Shown here piece by piece: positions 1 through 5,845 of a stretch of 10,896 bases of DNA. The position numbers and the translations under genes are program-made. This DNA is from JBDREF01 sp043820045. Lineage in GTDB: Bacteria; Planctomycetota; Phycisphaerae; Sedimentisphaerales; Anaerobacaceae. The notes under the pieces are model-generated. The model was not told the DNA's origin. It worked only from the letters and a program-made list of their open reading frames with translations, and searched no databases. Location: the NCBI GenBank assembly GCA_043820045.1, contig JBDREF010000015.1, forward strand, positions 1-10,896, read 5' to 3'. Position 1 is the first letter of the stretch, and the number at the start of each line of letters is the position of its first letter.

Positions 1-255
1 GAGGAGGCCGAATTGCCGAATCTCCACGACGATGTCAAACTCTACAAAGATGGAAACCTGGCAGTGATACACGACATCGGTTTGTTGGACCTCTGGCCCA
101 TCGAGACCGGCGACGAGCTGGATGTCAGAATAGGGCGGCAATTCAAGGGCCTTATCGACGACGTTCGCATCTATGACCGGGCGCTGTCGGAGGATGAAAT
201 GAAGGCTCTGTTCACATTGCAGAGCGACCGCCCATCGTCAAGATCGAAAAAATGA
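1..255 (+). CDS. LamG/concanavalin A-like domain protein, C-terminal end (partial)
   Basis: The reading frame is open from base 1 and ends at TGA 253-255, so only the last 84 residues are present; the TTG at 13 is probably internal. The visible part ends in a stretch of the form GR-x-F-x-GLIDDVRIYDRALSEDE, which closely matches the last strands of LamG-like (concanavalin A-like lectin/glucanase) domains common in secreted planctomycete proteins. Family knowledge: this jelly-roll fold usually binds carbohydrate or sits beside a catalytic domain. A short basic tail (SRSKK) follows the domain. What lies upstream (signal peptide, catalytic module) is outside the window. It is in line with the reductase gene 88 bases downstream and may share its transcript. 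The domain call is fairly sure; the role of the whole protein is unknown. Confidence 0.75.
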   Translation, partial: EEAELPNLHDDVKLYKDGNLAVIHDIGLLDLWPIETGDELDVRIGRQFKGLIDDVRIYDRALSEDEMKALFTLQSDRPSSRSKK

Positions 256-283
256 TGAAGAAGAAATGACCCCGAGTTAAACG

Positions 284-305
284 GCCGGCGAGCAGGTTGG
301 CCGGC
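284..305. repeat. Short GC-only inverted repeat in the intergenic gap
   Basis: GCCGGC at 284-289 and again at 300-305 can pair as a 6-bp stem with a 10-base loop. It lies between the LamG gene and the reductase gene. No T-run follows, so it does not look like a standard intrinsic terminator. It may be a weak transcript hairpin or chance in GC-rich DNA. Confidence 0.3.
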
Positions 306-330
306 AGCCCGGGAATCCGAACGATCTCGA

Positions 331-336
331 AAGGAG
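331..336 (+). promoter_or_regulatory. Ribosome binding site of the aldo/keto reductase gene
   Basis: AAGGAG sits 7 bases before ATG 344. It is the strongest Shine-Dalgarno match in the left part of the window and fixes this start, which also puts the twin-arginine motif at residues 7-12. Confidence 0.75.
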
Positions 337-343
337 AATAAGA

Positions 344-1342
344 ATGGAAAAGGAACAGGTAACCCGGCGCGAATTTGTACGGAACGGTGCGATAGTTGCC
401 GCGGGTATAGCCGCAGGGCTCGGCGCAAAAGCGGTCGGCGGTGAGCCTGTCAACACTTCTAAGATTCTCAATTACAACCCGAATATGGAGTACCGCCGGC
501 AGGGCAAGACCAATCTCATGGTCTCGGCTGTTTGTCTGGGCGGGCACTCGCGGAGCAACCAGGAGCAGCGCAATGAAATCGTCAGCCGTGCCATCGACGT
601 AGGCATAAACTATATCGACGCCTGCTGGGACAACGAGGTCAAGCGGGATGCCAAAGCTCTCAAGGGGCGGCGCGACAAAATGTACCTGGCCCTGTCGCAC
701 GGCGCTAAAGAGGTGCGCAACGAAGACTACCGAACCGCCAAGAAGCTATTGGGTTCGCTCGATGAGCTGCTCAAGGAATCGGAACAGGAGTACACTGATT
801 TGTGGCGCATCACCTGCTACGAGCCGGGCGGCAGACACACGTTCGACACGGCGTGCGAGGTTGTAGAGGCGCTGGAGAAGGCAAAGAAGCAGGGCAAAGC
901 GCGTTTTGTGGGTTTCTCCACGCACGACCGGCGATGGATCAAGTTCATGATCGAATACTTCCCGCAGATTGATTGTATCTGTTTTCCATTCACCACTATG
1001 AGCAAGAGGGCACAGACGGATAGTGTCTTCGATGCCCTCAAAAAGCACGATGTGGGCGCTTTCGGCATAAAGCCGTTTGCCGCCGGCTCGCTATTCACCG
1101 ACGACCGGGAAGAAAACAACAAGCGATCGCGTCTTGCCATCCGGTACATTCTGAACAGCAACACTGTAATTCCGATCCCCGGAATGAACAGTATCGAATA
1201 CGTGGACAACGTGGCAAAGGCTGTCATGGAACGCCGCCAGCTCGACATTAAAGAGGTTGCTGAATTGGATAACGCCAACAAACAGGCCTGGGCAAAACTG
1301 CCCGCGAACTATCAGTGGCTCCGGAACTGGGAATACGTCTAA
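344..1342 (+). CDS. Tat-signal aldo/keto reductase family protein with eroded catalytic tetrad
   Basis: A 332-residue protein. The N-terminus carries a twin-arginine signal (TRREFV, residues 7-12) followed by an Ala/Gly-rich hydrophobic stretch (about 16-31), so export in folded form is predicted. The rest reads as an aldo/keto reductase barrel: the first strand with GKTNLMVSAVCLGG (54-67), then GINYIDA (87-93), GKARFVGFSTH in the middle, and a C-terminal cofactor-side stretch VIPIPGMNSIEYVDNV. Members normally reduce carbonyls with NAD(P)H using an Asp-Tyr-Lys-His tetrad. Here only the Asp (D92) is clear. The Tyr region reads CWDN (94-97), the usual Lys lies near S118/H119, and the usual His lies near T157/C158. 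It may therefore be non-catalytic or use a different chemistry. There is no C-terminal ferredoxin domain. The gene starts after a good ribosome site and is followed 52 bases later by a tetrahaem lipoprotein gene. Family assignment is sure; activity is doubtful. Confidence 0.88.
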   Translation: MEKEQVTRREFVRNGAIVAAGIAAGLGAKAVGGEPVNTSKILNYNPNMEYRRQGKTNLMVSAVCLGGHSRSNQEQRNEIVSRAIDVGINYIDACWDNEVKRDAKALKGRRDKMYLALSHGAKEVRNEDYRTAKKLLGSLDELLKESEQEYTDLWRITCYEPGGRHTFDTACEVVEALEKAKKQGKARFVGFSTHDRRWIKFMIEYFPQIDCICFPFTTMSKRAQTDSVFDALKKHDVGAFGIKPFAAGSLFTDDREENNKRSRLAIRYILNSNTVIPIPGMNSIEYVDNVAKAVMERRQLDIKEVAELDNANKQAWAKLPANYQWLRNWEYV

Positions 1343-1382
1343 CCTGCAACTTACAGCCAGAGACGGCGTCTGGTTCCATATC

Positions 1383-1387
1383 AGGGA
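1383..1387 (+). promoter_or_regulatory. Ribosome binding site deciding the cytochrome start
   Basis: AGGGA lies 7 bases before ATG 1395. The frame is open upstream to 1257, but that part overlaps the reductase gene. Starting at 1395 gives a clean lipoprotein signal, so this site and ATG are preferred. Confidence 0.5.
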
Positions 1388-1394
1388 AAAGCGT

Positions 1395-1946
1395 ATGAGA
1401 TACTGTTTGTTGACGTCTATACTTACAGCGGCCTTGGTGCTTGGAGTCGGCTGTGAGCAGGCGGAGAGTTTACAGAAGCCGCAGGCGAACGCCGAGCCCA
1501 AAACCGGCATAGAATCAGCAGCGTATAACAAGGCTCCGTTGCTGCTCGATGACGAGCCCCTTTTGTTGCTGGATGATGACTCACAGACTGAAGGCTCGGA
1601 CGGGGCGGTTGCCGACAATAGTCGCTGCTTCGTCTGCCACATAAACTATATGCAGGAGGATATCGCCGTCATCCATGCGCAGGCGGATATCGGCTGCGCA
1701 GACTGCCACGGCCAATCCGACGAGCACATTGCAGACGAATCATGGGCCTCCGGCGGTAACGGCACTCCGCCGGACATCATGTATCCAAGGCCGAAGATCA
1801 ATCCGTTCTGCATGGGCTGTCATACCAGGGACAAGATTGACACCGAGCAGCACAAACCGCTTTTCGCCGCCAATCCCACTCAAGAATACTGCACCGACTG
1901 TCACGGCAGCCACCGCCTCGCCGAGCGCAAGTGTAAGTGGAAATAG
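1395..1946 (+). CDS. Tetrahaem c-type cytochrome lipoprotein
   Basis: A 183-residue protein with three parts. Residues 1-20 form a lipoprotein signal ending in LGVGC, with C20 as the predicted lipidated cysteine. Residues 21-77 are a low-complexity acidic linker containing two similar units, PLLLDDE (48-54) and PLLLLDDD (55-62). Residues 78-183 are a compact domain with four CXXCH haem motifs: CFVCH (78-82), CADCH (101-105), CMGCH (139-143) and CTDCH (166-170). The only other histidines are H94, H111, H153 and H173, one per haem, which fits bis-His coordination as in cytochrome c3 or NrfH/NapC-like proteins. An extra cysteine, C180, is outside any motif. Predicted role: periplasmic, membrane-tethered electron transfer; the partner is unknown. 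It is 52 bases after the aldo/keto reductase gene and probably cotranscribed with it. Haem binding is strongly supported; subfamily and redox partner are not known. Confidence 0.88.
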   Translation: MRYCLLTSILTAALVLGVGCEQAESLQKPQANAEPKTGIESAAYNKAPLLLDDEPLLLLDDDSQTEGSDGAVADNSRCFVCHINYMQEDIAVIHAQADIGCADCHGQSDEHIADESWASGGNGTPPDIMYPRPKINPFCMGCHTRDKIDTEQHKPLFAANPTQEYCTDCHGSHRLAERKCKWK

Positions 1947-1952
1947 GCTTAC
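1933..1952. repeat. Weak inverted repeat across the convergent stop codons
   Basis: GTAAGT at 1933-1938 can pair with GCTTAC at 1947-1952 (five Watson-Crick pairs plus one T-G pair) around an 8-base loop. It spans the stop codons of the cytochrome and peptidase genes. No T-run follows on either strand, so a bidirectional terminator is possible but poorly supported. Confidence 0.2.
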
Positions 1953-4318
1953 CTGTCTGATGATACGCCGGAAGTCTCGACCGGTCCGGGATCGGATGGC
2001 AGGTTTTCCTTCAAATATCGCGTCAGCAATTCGTATAAGTGGCGTTTGGTATTCTCGCCCTCCTTAATCGAGTGCGAACGGCCTGGATACGCCATCATGG
2101 AAAAATGCTTGTTGTGCTTGATCAGCTCGTTAATCAGGGCTTCACAGTTCTGGTAGTGAACGTTGTCGTCGGCCGTGCCGTGTACGATAAGAAGGTTACC
2201 CTCTAACTGATGTGCGAACGTTATCGGTGAGCCGTTCTTGTAGCCGTCCTCGTTGTCATCCGGCAGGCCCATATATCGTTCCTGATAGATCGTGTCATAG
2301 AAGTGCTGGTCGCTTACAAATGCGATTGCCATAGCCGTACGATAGAGGTCGGGATATCTGAATATGGCGTTGAGGCTCATGGAGCCGCCGCCGCTCCAGC
2401 CCCAGATGCCGATTCTTGCCGGGTCCACATAGGGCCGGCTCTTAATGATAGCACGAGTCGCAGCCGCCTGGTCCGCAGAGGCAAGAATACCGACCCCGCG
2501 ATAGATACACTTTCGCCATTCACGGCCGCGAGGCGCCGGCGTACCTCGATTATCCACGCTCATTACCAGATATCCCTGCTGGGCGAGCATCAGATGCCAC
2601 AGGTATTTTTCCCCTCCCCATCCGTCCAGTACAGTCTGGCCCGCCGGCTCTCCGTAAACGTGGAAAACAAGCGGATACTTCTCTGCCGGATCGAAATCGG
2701 GCGGCTTGATACACCAGCCGTCAAGCATCGTGCCGTCACCGATATCGATACGGAAGAATTCCACGGGGCGTTTCTTCAGTGCATCTACTTTTTCATGAAG
2801 CTCAGAGTTATCTTCGAGTATGCGCACGCTCGTATGTGAGGGCAGTCGCACAAGATCGATTACGGCAGGCCGGTCGATAGACGAGTATGTGTGTATCGCC
2901 CACTTCGAGTCCGGCGACACCTGGTATGAATGCGTGCCGTTCTGGTCTTCCGGTGTGATTCTCTGAATCGTGCCGCTGCCGTCGAGCGGCGTGCGATACA
3001 GGTATCGCTGAGTCGGATTGTCCGGCGAAGCGATATAGTAAACCCAGTGGTTTTCTTCGTCGACACTGACAATGTCGATTACGTCAAATTCCCCTGGAGT
3101 CAAAAGCGTTATTTTCCTGCCGGAGCGAGAAACCAGGTACAGATGCCGCCAGCCGTCGCGCTCGCTCAGCCAGGTGAAACGTTTGCCGTCGTCAAGCCAT
3201 TTCAGGTGGTCGCCGACATCGACCCATGCTTCATCCCGCTCGGTAAGAATTTTGCGCAGCTTGCCCTTGCGCACGTTGCCCAACATGATTTCATTGGTAT
3301 TCTGCAGGCGATTGAGATGTTGGAGAACGATTTCTTTCGAACTCTCTGCCCATTCCATCTTTGGGATGTAGTGGTTGCGGGGATCGTCCGAAACATTGAA
3401 CCAGCGAGTCTTGCCGCCGCTGGAGCTTACCACTCCGATCCGGCAGGCGGAGTTTTTCTCTCCGACCTTTGGGTACTTAAACGTGGTGATCTTCGGGTAA
3501 AGAGAGTCCGTATAGTTTATGAGATGAAAGTCACGCACACCCTCGGTGTCGAACTGCCAGTAGGCGATTGATTTGCCGTCAGGGCTCCAGCGAAAACCGT
3601 CGCGAAGAGAGAACTCTTCCTCGTAAACCCAATCTGATGTACCGTTGATAATTGTCTCCGAGCCGTCCTTTGTCAATTGTGTGATTCGAAGGTCCTTGAG
3701 ATTCTGGACGTATATATTCCTCTGCCGCACATAAGCAACAGATTTGCCGTCGGGCGAAAACTTTGCAAACATCAGCGAAGAAGGTTCGCAATCGCCGCCG
3801 AGTTTCTGCAATTCGCAGCTTGCCAAATCGAGCACCCAATGGTCGCCGCGGGTGTTTTTGCGCCACACTCGCTCGGCATTCGTGAAGACCAGCAGCTTTT
3901 TGCCGTCCTTAGACCATGAGTAGTCTTCGATCTTCAGCGGCTGCGATTGCCCTTCAGGTATCAGCCGCGTTGACGGCACGATTATTTCACGCATGCCGGT
4001 CTGCGGTTCGTATCGCACAATATCGCCGGCTCTTTCGTCCTTGGAGTCGTCACAAGCGTCTGGAGGCTGGCCTTCGGCGGGAGCTTGCGAATCTTCCAAA
4101 GTCGTGTAACCGGACCCATCTTCAAGCCAGCGTGCCGGGCCGAAATCTTTGACTTCAAATTCTTTGGATGTGAAGATTCTTTCGAGATTCAGATAGCCGG
4201 CGGCGTCTTCAGAGGCATTGGATTTTTCGGATAGTTCGTCGGCTACACCGCCTGCCGCCGCTGCGAACAGGAAAATGCAGATTCCCACGGTTATCGATTT
4301 TGTTTTTATCTCGATCAC
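1949..4318 (-). CDS. Secreted dipeptidyl-peptidase IV (S9B prolyl oligopeptidase family)
   Basis: A 789-residue protein, about the usual length for bacterial DPP IV. It starts with GTG at 4316-4318, directly after an in-frame stop, with no clear Shine-Dalgarno. Residues 1-26 look like a Sec signal peptide. Residues about 45-510 form the beta-propeller with repeated SPDGKS-type blades and carry DWVYEEE (229-235), the paired-Glu motif that in DPP IV binds the free amino end of the substrate. The alpha/beta-hydrolase domain follows: HVYGEP (oxyanion Tyr, Y555), GWSGGG (nucleophile S642), HGTADDNVH (acid D717) and GRSHS (H749). Family function: removal of N-terminal X-Pro or X-Ala dipeptides in the periplasm or outside the cell. 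All key residues are intact, so activity is expected. The gene is on the opposite strand to its neighbours and ends 2 bases from the cytochrome stop. Confidence 0.95.
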   Translation of the reverse strand: MIEIKTKSITVGICIFLFAAAAGGVADELSEKSNASEDAAGYLNLERIFTSKEFEVKDFGPARWLEDGSGYTTLEDSQAPAEGQPPDACDDSKDERAGDIVRYEPQTGMREIIVPSTRLIPEGQSQPLKIEDYSWSKDGKKLLVFTNAERVWRKNTRGDHWVLDLASCELQKLGGDCEPSSLMFAKFSPDGKSVAYVRQRNIYVQNLKDLRITQLTKDGSETIINGTSDWVYEEEFSLRDGFRWSPDGKSIAYWQFDTEGVRDFHLINYTDSLYPKITTFKYPKVGEKNSACRIGVVSSSGGKTRWFNVSDDPRNHYIPKMEWAESSKEIVLQHLNRLQNTNEIMLGNVRKGKLRKILTERDEAWVDVGDHLKWLDDGKRFTWLSERDGWRHLYLVSRSGRKITLLTPGEFDVIDIVSVDEENHWVYYIASPDNPTQRYLYRTPLDGSGTIQRITPEDQNGTHSYQVSPDSKWAIHTYSSIDRPAVIDLVRLPSHTSVRILEDNSELHEKVDALKKRPVEFFRIDIGDGTMLDGWCIKPPDFDPAEKYPLVFHVYGEPAGQTVLDGWGGEKYLWHLMLAQQGYLVMSVDNRGTPAPRGREWRKCIYRGVGILASADQAAATRAIIKSRPYVDPARIGIWGWSGGGSMSLNAIFRYPDLYRTAMAIAFVSDQHFYDTIYQERYMGLPDDNEDGYKNGSPITFAHQLEGNLLIVHGTADDNVHYQNCEALINELIKHNKHFSMMAYPGRSHSIKEGENTKRHLYELLTRYLKENLPSDPGPVETSGVSSDR

Positions 4319-4366
4319 TTAATTTTACCGATATTGCATCTTCTACTAACACGTTTAGGACTCAAT

Positions 4367-4395
4367 ATCATAGCCGGACCGGCGAGCTACTTCCA
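4367..4395 (-). promoter_or_regulatory. Candidate promoter of the peptidase gene
   Basis: Read on the minus strand, TATGAT (4367-4372) matches the -10 consensus at five of six bases. A weak -35 candidate, TGGAAG (4390-4395), lies 17 bases upstream. Transcription would begin around 4360 and leave a leader of roughly 40 bases. The weak -35 keeps confidence low. Confidence 0.35.
4373..4383. repeat. Perfect short inverted repeat in the divergent promoter region
   Basis: GCCGG-A-CCGGC is a perfect 5+1+5 inverted repeat. It lies in the spacer between the candidate -10 and -35 of the peptidase promoter, where a repressor could act. No regulator gene is in the window, and such GC-rich half-sites also occur by chance. 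Confidence 0.25.
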
Positions 4396-4420
4396 GGGCT
4401 TTCTTCCGGCCATTGGGCGG

Positions 4421-4449
4421 TTGACAAAACGGGCAACAGCCGGTAGGAT
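4421..4449 (+). promoter_or_regulatory. Sigma70-type promoter of the PQQ-like/sulfatase operon
   Basis: A perfect -35 hexamer TTGACA (4421-4426) is followed after exactly 17 bases by TAGGAT (4444-4449), four of six matches to the -10 consensus. It lies in the only sizeable gap upstream of the propeller gene. Predicted transcription start is around 4456, giving a leader of about 50 bases with AGGGG (4493-4497) as ribosome site 9 bases before ATG 4507. The right-hand genes up to 10583 could be read from it. Confidence 0.6.
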
Positions 4450-4506
4450 AATAATCGTTTGAGCAGCAAATAAATCGAGCAGGTAACAGGATAGGGGCAA
4501 CACTAA

Positions 4507-5808
4507 ATGTCACTTCACGACAGTCTCGCCAGAGCTATTATCTTAACCATTGGAATCCATCTGCCTGTGATGGCTGCCGACTGGCCGCAATGGCGCGGCC
4601 CCAACCGTGACGGCGTGTGGCAGGAAAGAGGCGTAATAAAGGAATTCGACACCGGGCAATTGCCAGTGCGGTGGCGCGCAGCAATTTCGAACGGTTACAG
4701 CGGGCCTACGGTTGCGAACAATCGTGTTTACGTTACCGACCGGCTGGCCGCTCCGGTTCAGATGGAGCGAGTGCACTGCTTCGATGCAGAAACTGGCGAG
4801 AAAATCTGGTCCCATGATTACCAGTGCAAGTATGAGCGAATCGAACAGCGTAACGGCCCGCGCGCAGCGGTTACTATCGATGATAATCTCGCATATTCGC
4901 TGGGCACGATGGGACATCTGTTCTGTTTCGATGCGGCAAGTGGCAGTGTCCTGTGGAGCAGATATCTCGATGCGGAATACAAGATCAGAATGCCGCTGTG
5001 GGGAATTGCCGCCTCGCCCCTAATTGAAGACGGGCTGCTCATTGTGCAGATCGGAGGCGAGAACGCATGTCTTGTCGCTTTCGACAAAGTTACCGGCAAA
5101 GAAGTGTGGCGAAGCCTCGACGACCCGGCCGGCTACTCGGCCCCGATTGTAATTGAGCAGGCCGGCAAACGAGTTCTGGTTTGCTGGACCGGCGAGAGGA
5201 TCGTCGGTCTCAATCCGTTGACCGGCAGCTTGTATTGGGAGTACCCGTTTCCGCCGGCCAAGATGATTCACAATATCGCCACTCCTGTCTTTGATAATAA
5301 TTTGATTTTTGTAAGCGGCTTCTTTGACGGCTCGCTCCTGCTCAAAGTCAACCCCGACAAGCTGGCCGTGGAGAAGGTCTGGCAGCGCAGAGGACCGAGT
5401 GAAAAGGACACCGACAGCCTGCATTGCTGCATCTCGACGGCGATACTGGAGGGCGATTTCATCTATGGCGTGGACGGTTACGGCGAACTGCGCTGCCTGG
5501 ATCTGCACACGGGAGACCGAATATGGGAAAGCCTGCTCGCTGTCCCGAAAGATCGATGGGCGACCATTCACATGGTCAGAAACGGAAGGGAAGTCTGGAT
5601 GTTCAATGAGCGGGGTGAATTGATTATCAGCAGGCTTTCACCGGAAGGATTTCACGAGATCAGCCGCGCCAAGCTCATAGAACCGACTAAAGGTCAACTC
5701 AATCAGCGTGACGGTGTCTGCTGGGCGCACCCGGCTTTTGCGAACAGGCACATTTACATAAGAAATGACGAAGAACTCATCTGTGCCGACCTCTCGGCGG
5801 GGCGGTAG
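4507..5808 (+). CDS. Secreted PQQ-like beta-propeller repeat protein
   Basis: A 433-residue protein. Residues 1-24 form a Sec signal peptide, and the mature part opens with DWPQWRG (25-31), a hallmark of the PQQ-binding-like (BamB-like) propeller proteins that are abundant in planctomycetes. Repeated blade motifs of the form FDAxTGxxxW appear at 91-101, 140-150, 191-201, 234-244 and 330-340, so the whole chain is one propeller with no second domain. Despite the name, such repeats do not show PQQ binding or dehydrogenase activity. Known relatives act in outer-membrane assembly or in binding, but the role of these planctomycete forms is not established. It is the first gene after a good promoter and sits 37 bases before a sulfatase gene, probably in the same operon. 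The fold is sure; the function is unknown. Confidence 0.88.
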   Translation: MSLHDSLARAIILTIGIHLPVMAADWPQWRGPNRDGVWQERGVIKEFDTGQLPVRWRAAISNGYSGPTVANNRVYVTDRLAAPVQMERVHCFDAETGEKIWSHDYQCKYERIEQRNGPRAAVTIDDNLAYSLGTMGHLFCFDAASGSVLWSRYLDAEYKIRMPLWGIAASPLIEDGLLIVQIGGENACLVAFDKVTGKEVWRSLDDPAGYSAPIVIEQAGKRVLVCWTGERIVGLNPLTGSLYWEYPFPPAKMIHNIATPVFDNNLIFVSGFFDGSLLLKVNPDKLAVEKVWQRRGPSEKDTDSLHCCISTAILEGDFIYGVDGYGELRCLDLHTGDRIWESLLAVPKDRWATIHMVRNGREVWMFNERGELIISRLSPEGFHEISRAKLIEPTKGQLNQRDGVCWAHPAFANRHIYIRNDEELICADLSAGR

Positions 5809-5845
5809 AGTTGAACGCAAGAAACGACTGTCTGTGGATAGCCAA

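Noticed and set aside
1257..1394. Upstream extension of the cytochrome frame
   Set aside because: It overlaps the reductase gene and would place 46 residues before a clear lipoprotein signal; ATG 1395 has its own ribosome site.
2930..3571. Open frame of 213 codons on the plus strand within the peptidase gene
   Set aside because: The opposite strand encodes the propeller of an intact DPP IV; the plus-strand product has no family features.
5020..5571. Open frame of 183 codons on the minus strand opposite the propeller gene
   Set aside because: It mirrors repeated propeller blades and has no recognisable motif.
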